Of a stretch of 64,000 nucleotides of DNA, positions 48,135-58,101 are shown in pieces. Within the stretch, counting starts at the first letter, position 1. Every line of letters starts with the position of its first letter. The DNA lies in contig WHUX01000009.1 of the NCBI GenBank assembly GCA_015179025.1, forward strand, positions 248,001 to 312,000, written 5' to 3'. This stretch comes from Terfezia claveryi (taxonomy: Eukaryota > Ascomycota > Pezizomycetes > Pezizales > Pezizaceae). The translations under genes and the position numbers were made by a program. The notes beneath the pieces are model-generated. The model was not told the origin of the DNA and ran no database searches. It was given only the letters and a program-made list of their open reading frames with translations.

Positions 48135-48782
48135 TCAGATCGGCACCCCAAGGTAATCACCAATATGTTGTCTGTACCTATTGGCAGCAGTTCCATTTGG
48201 AAGTGCTTCGAGACCAAGACCCTGTATCAAGGCTTGACAATTCGCGACTAGTATATAGTATTGTCAGCATATATTTAAAGACAAAAGCAATATAACAAAA
48301 TACTTAAGAGGGACGTTACCAGAGAACTGCCTGAGCTCTAATCTATTTGCGGGGCGTGGCACTTGAGGGTTAATATCTGCTGGGTATCTAAGTGCCGAAT
48401 ACTCATCCCGAGATGCATTGTAGAGACGCATCGGTTGGCTGTACATTGTCTTAATATCTGGCCTTTCACTGGCATTGCGAGGGCTCACTTACAGGTTATA
48501 TTGCTGATTGAGTGTTTGCAGTTGGCCTTCAACGCCATGAATCCGTCCGTCCATGGCCTCAATCCGACCCTCCATAGCCTCAATCCGATTAACGACAACC
48601 CCGAGCTGCCCAACGATAGTTTCGAGCACCGGAAAGATGGCGCCGATCCTAGCGTCTAGTGCATTGGTAGCATTCGTGATATGTTGTGCGGTGCCTGGTT
48701 GGTTCTCCATTTTAAGGACTTCATCTCGGAGTTGATTCATGGAATCTCCAATGACCACATAATTTGGTAGTGGGTTTGCCAT
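48135..48782 (-). CDS. Small coiled-coil protein with Mug135-like C-terminus, three exons
   Basis: Exons 48782-48493, 48438-48320 and 48247-48135 splice in frame to 173 residues with no stop. The N-terminal ~95 residues are a heptad-like coiled coil (VVNRIEAMEGRIEAMDGRIH then GVEGQLQTLNQQYNL). The last ~40 residues, RPANRLELRQFS then ANCQALIQGLGLEALPNGTA and RQHIGDYLGVPI, have the pattern of a small domain at the C-end of fungal Mug135-like proteins (conserved hydrophobics, GLP/GLGLE, closing LGV). Donors are GTAAGT and GTAACG. It is surrounded by repeats for several kb on both sides, so it may be a TE-associated or captured gene. Function unknown; family naming is tentative. Confidence 0.75.
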
Positions 48783-49440
48783 GATGATAGCGGAGAATCA
48801 GGCTGAGTCGGACTAAAGTTGAACGATGCGAATTCGAACTACACAAGCAGAAAGTCTTAGTTCAATCTTAAACGCAAGGGGAGTGGAGCGAGGACCTGAA
48901 GAGTGCTCTGAAGGGTGGGGCGAACCGTAGAGGATTGAGACAGAACCAACTGGTGGGGAAAAGGAACCTATATATACTGCTGGCATGACAGGTGCCAAGA
49001 CCAATGCCAAGCCCGCATACTATCCCTAACTAGGGAAAGCACCCTCAGATGGCAATTCACGCTAGAAACCAGAAATGGCGTCACATTCTGCTGGAATCAA
49101 CCAGACTACACTGGAATAACATATTATTCTGAAATGCCACGCTCTTAGTGGAACATGTCTAAAATAGAACACTATATGCAAAGGCCCCTTTTTTATGCGG
49201 GAAACACAGTGTAGTGCTTCCCCAGCTCAGCATACCCTACATAGCATACCCAGCAATACCCACCGATAACCAGCATAGGCTGTTTCGGAGGTAGACAATA
49301 ATTTGTGATTTTAGATGAAGTCGATACCCCTATTTCCTTGCCCTTATACTAAGTGCTCACTCAGACATACACGGAAAGAGAGGTGTTTGAAGTAGATAAG
49401 ATACCAGATCAGTGCCAACCAGACTAACCAGATCATTGAC
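48783..49440. other. Upstream region of the coiled-coil gene
   Basis: Possible promoter and leader. AGAGGTGTTTGAAGTAGATA at 49380 resembles the copia PPT/LTR start at 6946, and CCAACCAGACTA at 49418 is the recurrent motif; this may be the edge of a decayed LTR. Confidence 0.4.
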
Positions 49441-49499
49441 GCTCAGCTTCATATCGTAACATCACGAAAGATTTTTCCTCGCCTCAACGCCTCTCAAGG

Positions 49500-50067
49500 C
49501 CTCGTGACGGACTCTACCAACCCTTTGACGCCTGGCCGCCCTGTGCGCCGCGACGGCCAGTTGTTGACGCGATCCATCCCGCGACGCTGTACTCTGGAGC
49601 TCGGCGCCCTAGGGTTCAGCATTGTGCAACAGCGCCCTGGCACCCTATCTTTTGCATCCGCGCCCTCAGGTCATATACTGTTTCTTGCCCCATGGCGCCA
49701 ACGCAGGGTCGTACAACGTCCGGGTGCTATAAGAGTGCAGTACGCCTCTGTAACGCAGTTGTGCGCCCTGGCACAACTACCTGACAGGCAACATGTCCAC
49801 TCCACTTGCACGCAAGGAATGATAGTGATAGCAGCCAGGCAAAGGCAGCCAGGTATAACCTATATATTGCATGCACTATGTACACTTGAGCTTCTATATA
49901 CATGGCTGAGCCTTAAATGCACTTCCACCAAACCATTCCATCATGGATCCCACTAGAACTCTGTCCTGCGCATATGCCTCCCACAATCCCAGCTCATCCG
50001 CTGCCACGAGCAACCTCTAGTAGTAGAGCAATTAGCTATGCGTTCGCATAGAGTCCGCTGGTTTGCT
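49500..50067 (-). repeat. Dispersed repeat R, minus copy
   Basis: Inverted relative to 45180-45860 with the same landmarks (see that entry). Its 5' end continues into minisatellite sequence interrupted by LINE-A1 at 50068/52429. Confidence 0.7.
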
Positions 50068-50200
50068 GGCGGGTTCACTTTTTTTTTTTTTTTTTTTTTT
50101 TAAACTTGATACTCCTATGCGGCCCCGTTAGGGGGGCCACTCAGAAGCCCGAGTGGATTCAAGGTTAAGGCAAGTTAATCTGCCAGAACCACGCAAGATA

Positions 50201-51163
50201 CAGAGATCTCTCGTTACAAGCATACCTTCGGTAGTCCCACATAGTAAATAAGCATATTTCCGTTACTTATTTTTTTTGGCTTAGTCACCATACATATTCT
50301 TGTAACAAGAGAAGCGCCTCGCCATATTGGGATGTTTATCGATAAGAAATAACCCCGCACGAGCTCACGAAGCAACATACGAGTTGAATCTATAGTAACA
50401 TACTAAGAAGAGAAGCTCAAATGCCTAATTCATGGATCTCTCGAGATTGTCGAAGATCCAATCTCTGATATTGAAGATGCAATTCTGGCAACCTATCTTC
50501 CAAGCGCAGTCAATGAAACCGAAACTGAGCCACTTCACCTCCTCCGGTAAGTTCAAAAGCAGCGGAGACAGACCTCAGGTCATACTATGGAACATCCCCA
50601 TCCATTAGATATCGACTTATCTGCTGATTCCGACCCGCAAAACTCTACGTCACAAACACCATACCTGAGAGATTCTTCATCACGAACCCTGGATACTTGG
50701 CAGAGGCGCCGCACCCTGCAATGGGCCATTTCACGGGGATACCAGGGACAGATAGACAATATACCCAACAAGGTTATTAGCCTACATTGAAGGGTTGCTC
50801 CTCTTCTCTCTTCAAGCTGTCACACCGAACATCACTGAGCTGCAAGATGTCCTCAAGTGGGAGAAAAGACGGATTGAAACTCTTGAGGTTCAGCGCAGAA
50901 GTTACCATGTTCAATGCAGGATTACTGACTTTGTGCCGGGTCCAGCCTCCTCCTCCTAATATCCCTTCCGCTCATTTAGCTGTCTTTTTTTGAATATTAT
51001 CAGTACTCATACTTGTTATTCGGATGTCTGTTAGTTATTATCCCATCTTGTAGCCTTTCCTTGCTCTCTCTAATGTATTTCCGTTTCTCTAGATATAAGA
51101 ATATATTGGTTACAAGCATACTTCAACTGGTCCGGAGCGTATGCTTGTAACGAGAGATCTCTG
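50201..51163 (-). mobile_element. Internally deleted pogo-like element nested in LINE-A1
   Basis: TIRs beginning CAGAGATCTCTCGTTACAAG at 50201-50224 and 51140-51163 are perfect inverses, flanked by TA on both sides (50199-50200, 51164-51165). The inner TIR half GTTACAAGCATA matches the element at 1948. Inside, MSSSGRKDGLKLLRFSAEVT with FNAGLL is homologous to the C-terminal transposase fragment of that element (SFLKFNAGVTMLSAG). The catalytic region is missing. The element lies in the LINE 3' UTR and so inserted after it. Confidence 0.93.
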
Positions 51164-51394
51164 TAAATACAAATATTGAAGGAAAAAAGGGACCCCATGC
51201 TGTCATTAACGGACGAGCCGATGAACCGCGGGCCTGACTGAGCCTCCCCTTCTGTGCTAATGAACTTGTGAAACTGAGAGGGAAGAAAAGAACTGAATGA
51301 GAGAAAATAGTGACTAGTGAGGAAGAAACAGGTGGACTGGAACAAAAGGGACTCGTGAAAAATAGACTCTCCGCTGCTTCCTGAAATGAGCCCC

Positions 51395-52418
51395 TTAAGT
51401 GAGCTCGTGGTAAAGAAACTTAAAGAAGGCCTCCGTGGCCTCATAGCCCTCCTCCCCCTCTTTTCTCCATTCTGGTTTATCGAGTTCCTCCCAACTGCGC
51501 TTCTCTCCTAGTAAGGCCCTCCGGAAGCGGTCGAAGCGTGAGCAATTGAAGACTATATGTTCTCCCATCTCCGAAGGGTTACTGCAAATGCACTCTGCAG
51601 ACTCTGCTTTGCCGATGTGGTGAAGCCAGCTTTTCTCGGGGCCTCTGTTCGTCCACAACCAGGTGTAGGCTGAAAGGGCATGTCGATCCCACTCTACTCT
51701 CCTGTCACCGTATCCCGTCCTCGTTCTTGCCTTTTTCCGTAAAGCCTTGGAGGTTGCTCGTAGCCCTCCTTCTGTTGCTGTGCGGGGCTTACCTGCGAAT
51801 GCGCCCAGGTGGGATTGAAAATTGGCAGTTTGGTCTGCCTTCTCGTTCCCCTCGATGCCTAGGTGGCCTCTGACCCACGAGAGCTTGAGGTCCCTATGTG
51901 AATTACCGACTAATAGTGCCTTGATATTCCTCTCAGGGTGACCTGTGCTCATGTTGTATACGGCTTGGACCCCCGCCTGCGAGTCCGACAGGATAGCTAG
52001 CATGTCCGAGTCCTCCCTTTGCAGCGCTAGGTTCATGGCATAAAGTTCGCCGTCGGCAACCGTGGCTTTGCCTCCCAAGAAACCGACATAGTCCTCTGTG
52101 ACACCCCCTGTCCGATCCGCACTGTGTACTCCGCTTGCTACCTCCCCACCCCTCCCCGTGCCATCAGTGTAGCAGACTCTCCATCCTTCCTCTAGGATAG
52201 CTCCTATCTTTGCTGCCCAAATACCTAGGAGTTTGGATCTCTCGGATTTTAGGTCGAGGATTTCTTCGTACATCATGGGGAAAGGTCTTATGTCCTCCCT
52301 GTCGCCCCAGGATATCTCCTCCGGGTCAACCCCGTTCAGGTGGAATGCCTCTGAAATGGCGGTTCTTGTCTGGTGCAGGTCGCTGTTGTATTGCCATGAA
52401 GGGTCCTTCTCTAAGTAA
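51395..52418 (-). pseudogene. LINE-A1 C-terminal pol fragment (RNase H plus CCHC finger)
   Basis: Open across about 341 codons of LINE sequence; the open frame continues upstream into minisatellite (to 52504) only by chance. RNase H motifs are CYTDGTGRG, ATVADGELYAMNLALQ, ILSDSQAGV and WVRGHLGIEGNEKAD. The C-terminal finger is CICSNPSEMGEHIVFNC. Reverse transcriptase is absent, so it is a dead 5'-truncated copy even though this part has no stops. Confidence 0.9.
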
Positions 52419-52519
52419 GGCGAGTTCACATACCTAGCTATGTCTTCGCATATAGATCGGGAGTGCACTTGCGGAGTCCTAAGAGCAATTAGCAATGCCT
52501 CCACATGGTAGAGCAGTAT
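52419..52519. repeat. Minisatellite unit, reverse orientation
   Basis: CGAGTTCACATACCTAGCTATGTC ... TGCGGAGTCCTAAGAGCAAT matches the ~117-bp unit of 44817-45180 in reverse. It is the upstream flank of LINE-A1. Confidence 0.85.
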
Positions 52520-52534
52520 TTTGATCGGGCCGGC

Positions 52535-53591
52535 AGCCCTCTACACTGGATGTATACGAAGCATCTTCACATGGGGGGCGGAGCTATGGAAGCCACAACA
52601 CCAACTCCTACAACCGATGCAACGCCTAGAATATCAAGCCTTGCGAAAGATCACGGGAGGATATCATGGCTCCAGCCACCAAGCTCTGAGCTGGATCGCC
52701 AACGTCGAACCACTACAAGACAAGATAGACGATATGAAGCGCACTTTGACAGCTAGAGCGGTCAGGACTGGTGACCAAGAAATAAAGGCCTACATTCAGA
52801 AAGACACTTCCTGGCACCATGTCAACAATCTGCACGATACGAGAACAGCTATATCAGAGGCTTTCTTCCTAACTGGGCAGACATGGACGAGTTATCATGG
52901 GGTAACAGAGAGGACACGACAGCCTTCCCCATTATTTACAGAGAGATTTTGGACCCTGAATCCGAGTTTTCCAAACAGATAGGCCCCTGGGCGGCAGGCA
53001 TAGGCTCCATCCTAGAGGAGGGTTGGAGAGTGTGCTACACTGATGGTACAGGACGGAAAGAGGTGGTGGCAAGTGGGGTCCATAGTGAAGACCGGACAGG
53101 GAACCCCCCCGAGGACTATGGCGGCTTCTTGGGAGACCATGCCACAGTAGCAGATGGCGAACTCTTTGCAATGCAGCTAGCTTTGAGCACAGAAGATGCA
53201 GACATGCTAACCATTCTCTCGGACTCACAAGCGGCAATTCAAGCAGTACGCAACATGAGCACAGGCTCCCCTCCCCGCTCCGGCATCGAGAAAGAAATCA
53301 AGGCTCAACTAGTCTCCAACCCACATAGAGACCTCCAGCTGGCATGGGTTAGGGGCCACCTTGGCATCCCAGGGAATGAGAAAGCGGACCGGATTTGCTT
53401 TCAATCCACCTAGGGGAGGTCACAGGCCACAGACAGACGACAACAGAAGGGGGTCTCCGCGCATCCTCCAAAGCCATCCGCAAAGAGGCGAGAACCAGAG
53501 CCGGATATGGGATTAGAAGAGTGGAGTGGAACCGACACGCCCTTTCAGCCTTCACATGGATGCGAACGAACAAAGGTCCACAGAAGAGCTG
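52535..53591 (+). pseudogene. LINE-A2 pol, left part (broken)
   Basis: Begins ALYTGCIRSIFTWGAELWKP, i.e. downstream of the RT active site. A one-base deletion near 52880 shifts the frame, and RNase H continues from 52883 (CYTDGTGRKEVVASG, ILSDSQAAIQAV, WVRGHLGIPGNEKAD). A further frame change occurs near 53395. It is then cut by LINE-A3 and resumes at 55278. Confidence 0.9.
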
Positions 53592-54902
53592 AGTCCAAAA
53601 GCCCTGAGAGCTTTATACACAGGCAGCATACGCAGCATCTTCACATGGGGGTTGGAACTCTATAACGGCTCACCCCAGTTACTAGATCCCATGCGACGCT
53701 TGGAGTACTCAGCCCTACGGAAAATTACAGGAGGATACCATGGCAGCAGCCATCAAAAACTAGGATTCATCGCCAACATAGAACCTCTGGATAGCAAACT
53801 AGCGGACATGCAGCGCTGTTGGGCATCAAGAGCCATCAGGACAGGAGATAAGGCAATCAGATCCTACTTGGAAAAAGACTCCTCCTGGCATCACTGCAAT
53901 GACCTACACCTAGCAAGAACAGCGATTTCGGAGGCCTTCTTCCTAAACGGCGCAGACCCAGAGGACATATCTTGGGGCAACAGAGATGACACAGCCCCCT
54001 TCCCAATCATTTATGAAGAAATCCTCGACCCCAGGTCCGAGAGCTCCAAAGACTTAGGCACTTGGGCAGCTAAGATAGGCTCGATCCTAGAGGAAGGCTG
54101 GCGAGTTTGCTTCACAGATGGTACCGGCCGCGGGAATGAGATAGCTAGCGGGGTTTATAGTATAGACAGAACGGGAGGCCAGCCAGCAGATTACGGGGAC
54201 TTCTTAGGAAATCAGGCCACAGTAGCAGACGGCGAGTTATATGCAATGCTGCTCGCGCTACGGAAAGAGAGCTCGGATATGCTCACCATCCTGTCAGATT
54301 CTCAGGCAGCGGTCCAGGCAGTCCGTAATCTGAGCCTAGGCACTCCTCCCAGGTCCGGCATAGAAAGAGAAATCAAATCCCTACTGACAGACAATACTCA
54401 CAGGGACCTCCGACTCTCGTGGATCAGAGGACACCTTGGAATTCAAGGCAATGAAAGAGCAGACCGCAACGCCAGCTTCGAATCCCACCTAGGCGTCCTG
54501 ACATGCAAAGCCCGCACGGCAACAGAAGGAGGTCTACGAGCAGTCTCTAAAGCTATACGGAAAATGGCACACACCAAGGCGAGCTATGGCACAAGGAGGG
54601 TGGAATGGGACCGACATGCCCTTTCAGCATACACCTGGTTACGCACAAATCGAGGCCCGCAGAAAAGCTGGCTCCATCACGTCAAGAAAACAGATTCACC
54701 AGAATGCATATGCGGACACCCATCAGAGACAGGGGATCACATTACGTTCGCCTGTCCACGTTTCAGCCACATCAGAAGATTACTCTTGAGTGGAAGGTGC
54801 AGTTGGGAGGAGCTCGACAAACCGGAGTGGAGGAAAGAGGGGGAGGAGACAGACGAGGCCACGGAGGCATTTTTCAAGCTCCTATATCAGGAGCTCACAT
54901 AG
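53592..54902 (+). CDS. LINE-A3 C-terminal pol polyprotein fragment (RNase H, CCHC finger), open
   Basis: 437 codons with no stop; this is the best-preserved LINE-A copy. Domains: post-RT thumb/connection SIRSIFTWGLELYNG; RNase H with CFTDGTGRGNEIASG, QATVADGELYAMLLALRKES, ILSDSQAAVQAV and WIRGHLGIQGNERAD; and a finger CICGHPSETGDHITFACPRF. It ends FFKLLYQELT. An upstream open frame (from 53526) is LINE-A2 sequence and not part of this copy. RT and ORF1 are absent, so the copy cannot move by itself. The clean frame suggests recent insertion without RIP-type mutation. Confidence 0.9.
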   Translation, partial: SPKALRALYTGSIRSIFTWGLELYNGSPQLLDPMRRLEYSALRKITGGYHGSSHQKLGFIANIEPLDSKLADMQRCWASRAIRTGDKAIRSYLEKDSSWHHCNDLHLARTAISEAFFLNGADPEDISWGNRDDTAPFPIIYEEILDPRSESSKDLGTWAAKIGSILEEGWRVCFTDGTGRGNEIASGVYSIDRTGGQPADYGDFLGNQATVADGELYAMLLALRKESSDMLTILSDSQAAVQAVRNLSLGTPPRSGIEREIKSLLTDNTHRDLRLSWIRGHLGIQGNERADRNASFESHLGVLTCKARTATEGGLRAVSKAIRKMAHTKASYGTRRVEWDRHALSAYTWLRTNRGPQKSWLHHVKKTDSPECICGHPSETGDHITFACPRFSHIRRLLLSGRCSWEELDKPEWRKEGEETDEATEAFFKLLYQELT

Positions 54903-55262
54903 TCACAATCGGTGCTCCCCCAGCCACGTTAATTCATCAGTTCACAGTGTTCTTCTGAGTTCACGAGTCTCTTTATCAGTTCGTCCCTGGTCAGATTTTA
55001 TTTCACGAGTCTCTTTATCAGTTCTTTCCTGGTCTGATCAGTCCTTCAGTTTCACAGTTTTATTAGTCCTATCCATCACGAGTCTCTTTATCAGTCAGTT
55101 TCCATTTAGTTCTCGTGGGTCTGGTCTTGTACTTATTCCGCGCGGGTTGGCAGATTAACTTGCCCTTCCCTTCAATCCACCCGGGTTTCCGGGTGGCTCC
55201 TCATGGCCCCCCTAACGGGGCCGCATAGGTAGTAACTAGTTTAAAAAAAAAAAAAAAAAAAA
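53592..55262 (+). mobile_element. LINE-A3 nested in LINE-A2
   Basis: Exact 15-bp TSDs TCCACAGAAGAGCTG at 53577-53591 and 55263-55277. The tail is GCGGGGCCGCATAGG-type sequence then TAACTAGTTT plus about 20 As (55243-55262). The interrupted host LINE frame continues immediately after. It is about 1.67 kb and 5'-truncated close to the start of LINE-A2, suggesting a preferred truncation point. Confidence 0.96.
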
Positions 55263-55277
55263 TCCACAGAAGAGCTG

Positions 55278-55508
55278 GCTCCATCACATCGGCAAAGCGG
55301 AATCAGCGGAGTGCGCATGCGGACACCCCACCGAGACAGGAGAGCACATCGTCTTCAGATGCCCACGCTTTGATCGACACCGGAGAGTCCTGTTGGGGGA
55401 GAGGAGTAGTTGGGAGGAGCTCGACAAACTGGAATAGAGAAAAGAGGAGGAGGAAACATACGAGGCCACGGAGGCCTTCTTCGGGCTATTATTTCGAGAG
55501 CTTACTTA
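55278..55508 (+). pseudogene. LINE-A2 pol, right part (C-terminal zinc finger)
   Basis: KSWLHHIGKAESAECACGHP then a TGEHIVFRCPRF-type finger, continuing the frame interrupted at 53591. A stop occurs near 55436. It precedes the 3' UTR. Confidence 0.85.
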
Positions 55509-55762
55509 GAAGTGCATCATCAATATTTACGAGTCCCTTTTGTTTCAGTCCGCAAGTCAGTCTATTTTAGTTCACCTTCTTTCCGCAGGATTTACAGTTC
55601 ATCAATATTTACGAGTTCCTTTTTGTTTCAGTCCGCAAGTCAGTTTCTGTTTAGCTCATCTTTTACAGTTCGTCAGTTGGGGGTTGAGGCTCAGTCAGGC
55701 TTTCAGGCCATCGGCCAGTCCATTCATGACAGCATGGGGCCTCATCACGGTTTATGTAACTA

Positions 55763-56445
55763 CAGTCGAACCTCTCTTACTGCATGATGTCCGTCAGAGC
55801 ACTTTTGATGCAGTAAGACAGGTTTATGCGGTACCAGCGAAAATGAGAAAAAGAGCTGATATTAAACTAAATACATGATACACCGACTAAATACATGATA
55901 TCCCGAATAAATCCATGATATCCCGACCTGTTCCCACCCACTTTAATCGGATCTAAGCCATTTCTCGAGGTGTGATTGCTGCTTGCGTTTCATATTGAGG
56001 TCTGCCATGCGGTTGGTTAGAGTAGTAATAGACTCAATTAAGGCCGATGTTTCTGGTAGTGCCGCAGTACTGGGTGCGGTCTGAATAACATACAATTGAA
56101 GAACTCCAAGTGCATGGTTAACCTCCGTGCGGGTATCAAGATGTGGGACTTCTGCTCTTTAATCTATAACACTGAATCCGAATACCCGTGTTAGTTGCTG
56201 TTGACCAGGGTAGAATATCCGACTTTTTAGGCTGAGCTCATACCCTGCTATGCGATCTCGGAGTGCCTGTATACACTAATCTGAATTTTGGGAAGGCGCC
56301 AACAAGTATGCATGAAATGTTACAGTTATGCGGTTTTTAGCCCCTTAGTGTGTCATTTTTACTAACAAAAAAACTCGTCAGGAGCTTGGTATGCGTTATC
56401 AGAGGATATGCGCTTATACCGGATTCAAAGTCATAGGTTCGACTG
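55763..56445. mobile_element. Short pogo-like non-autonomous element nested in LINE-A2 3' UTR
   Basis: Ends CAGTCGAACCT (55763-55773) and AGGTTCGACTG (56435-56445) are inverted and flanked by TA on each side. It is 683 bp with no transposase. On both sides the LINE 3' UTR text resumes (…TCATCACGGTTTATGTAAC / …CTTATCTTGCGCGGG). Confidence 0.85.
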
Positions 56446-56573
56446 TACTCTTATCTTGCGCGGGTCTGGCAGATTAACTTGCATCTCCCTTGAACCCACC
56501 GGGTTTCCGCGTGGCTCCTCATAGCACCCCTAACGGGGCTGCATAGGAGTACCAAGTATTTATAAAAAAAAAA

Positions 56574-56835
56574 TTTGATCGGGCCGGCCAGTCCGGCCGT
56601 CAAGCCGTCAAGCAGGCCCAGGCCGGTCTGGACCGGGTTGAGCTCTGCCGCGGACTGGCCTGAATTGTCAGGCCGGTATGCATACCCACAAGATCAGGTT
56701 GTAGATGGACTGGTCGGACTGGGCCAGACTGGGCGGACTGCAGTCCACGAGATAGCCCGCCGGGGCCCGTCCAGGCTGTTTCAGACCAGCACGGACCTCG
56801 GCCTGAAGGCTGGCCTGGCCGGTTGGTGACACTGA
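56574..56835. repeat. GC-rich dispersed repeat, copy 2 (host of LINE-A2)
   Basis: GATCGGGCCGGCCAGTCCGG ... GGCCGGTTGGTGACACTGAC. Its left edge, ending GATCGGGCCGG, is also seen before LINE-A2 at 52520-52534, so it is the LINE target. Confidence 0.85.
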
Positions 56836-56964
56836 CATTGTCATAGAGTGAAAGAGGTTGTCCGAATTTGTAGGTCAAAGTGAGATCACGAGTACCCTTA
56901 AGGTAGCGTAGGACTCGTTTAACTGGTCCAAGGTGCCCAGGTTAGCTATAGACTCCAAAACAAA

Positions 56965-57165
56965 AAAAACCCTTCTGGCCGAGGTCCGTGCTGGCCTGAA
57001 ACAGCCTGGACCGGCACCGGCCACGGCGGGCAATCTTGTGCACTGGGGTCATGCGGGGCCGCCCAGTCCATTCAGTCGGACCAGTCCTGACCAGTCGGCC
57101 AGTCCGGTCCAGTCGACCCAGTCCAGACCAGGCGGTCCAGTATAATTCTTAACTAGGCAATCCGG
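56965..57165 (-). repeat. GC-rich dispersed repeat, copy 3 (inverted)
   Basis: GGCCGAGGTCCGTGCTGGCC, then CAGTCC-rich sequence and TATAATTCTTAACTAGGC, is the reverse of copy 1 with its flank (46438-46620). Confidence 0.8.
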
Positions 57166-57319
57166 CAAAGCATACATTTCTCGAAACATATTCATTTTAT
57201 TCTGTAGTCTCATTAGAGCGTTGAATAGTACTCCGTAGGTATGCTAAATATCCAAAATCTATGTCAGATATTAGAATACTAACATATACAGTACATGTCT
57301 TGTACAACATCAAATGGAA

Positions 57320-57937
57320 CAACAGGGGCCCTCAGAAGAGCTGGCTATACCACATCGGCAAAGCGGAGTCAGCAGAATGTGCATGCGGCCACCCATCGGA
57401 AACCGGAGACCATATAACGTTCACATGCCCCCGCTTCAATCGCCCCCGAAGGACCTTACTTGGAGACAGATGCAACTGGAGAGAGCTCGACAGACAGGTC
57501 TGGATTGAGGAGGGGGAGGACAGCTTCGAGGCCATGGAGGCCTTCTTTAGATTGTTATATCAGGAGATGACATAGCATAACCAAGTTGTGTTAACTTTGG
57601 GTTTTTGTACCAGGAGGAATGGCCACTTTTACGAATCCCTTTTGTTCCAGTCCATTTTTAGTTTCACTATTTACGATTCCCTTTCATCGGGAGTTATTTC
57701 TTCTTCCCTAAGTCCACAGTTCATAAGTACATAAGGGGAGGCTCAGTCAGGCCCGCGGGTCATCGGCTTGTCCGTTAATGACAGCATGGGGTCTCCTATC
57801 CTTTATATTTGTATCTATCACGCGTGGTTCTGGCAGACTAACTTGCCTTAACCTTGAATCCACCCGGGCTTCTGGGTGGCTCCTCATGGCCCCCCATTGG
57901 GGCCGCATAGGAGTAACAAGTATTTAAAAAATAAAAA
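57320..57937 (+). mobile_element. LINE-A4: strongly 5'-truncated copy
   Basis: TSDs ATCAAATGGAA at 57309-57319 and 57938-57948 enclose 618 bp. The coding part to 57575 is the C-terminal finger only (SWLYHIGKAESAECACGHPS then ETGDHITFTCPRF), then the family 3' UTR and an A-rich tail (57925-57937). Confidence 0.93.
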
Positions 57938-57948
57938 ATCAAATGGAA

Positions 57949-58100
57949 ACTTCAACCCTGCCGACATGGATCTCGATGCCGACCTGTTCGGTAGTGATGA
58001 CCAAGAGCTTTTAAGTGATCATGATTTATCTCCCAGGAACAGGTTTCCACACTTACACCATCTGCCTCAGGCTCTAACGCAACATTCAATAGTTGCAGTT
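57949..58100 (+). other. Interrupted host coding-like fragment
   Basis: Removing LINE-A4 (57320-57937) and LINE-B (58101-60294) with their duplications leaves one open frame: SNGNFNPADMDLDADLFGSD ... SIVAV, continuing after 60308 as GSGFMEHKYHKR. The family is unknown. It could be a gene or an older element interior. Confidence 0.5.
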
Positions 58101-58101
58101 C

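Larger units (their letters stand above)
50079..52418 (-). mobile_element. LINE-A1: 5'-truncated non-LTR retrotransposon (RNase H-containing)
   Basis: A poly(A) tail on the minus strand (T-run 50079-50101) and target duplications GGCGGGTTCAC at 50068-50078 and GGCGAGTTCAC at 52419-52429 (10/11 identical) bound the insertion. It entered the ~117-bp minisatellite in reverse orientation. Only the region downstream of reverse transcriptase is present: RNase H, a C-terminal zinc finger and the 3' UTR with the family tail (GCGGCCCCGTTAGG-type GC box before poly(A)). The 3' UTR is interrupted by a pogo-like element (50201-51163). Confidence 0.93.
52535..56573 (+). mobile_element. LINE-A2: 5'-truncated LINE containing two nested insertions
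   Basis: TSDs TTTGATCGGGCCGGC at 52520-52534 and 56574-56588 are exact. The element ends with the family tail GGAGTACCAAGTATTTATAA plus A-run (56564-56573). It is split by LINE-A3 (53592-55262) and by a TIR element (55763-56445). LINE-A2 itself had inserted into a copy of the GC-rich repeat, whose remainder continues from 56574. Confidence 0.94.

Noticed and set aside
52419..52504. Start codon region of the minus-strand LINE-A1 frame
   Set aside because: The sequence is minisatellite flank outside the target duplication; reading through it is accidental.
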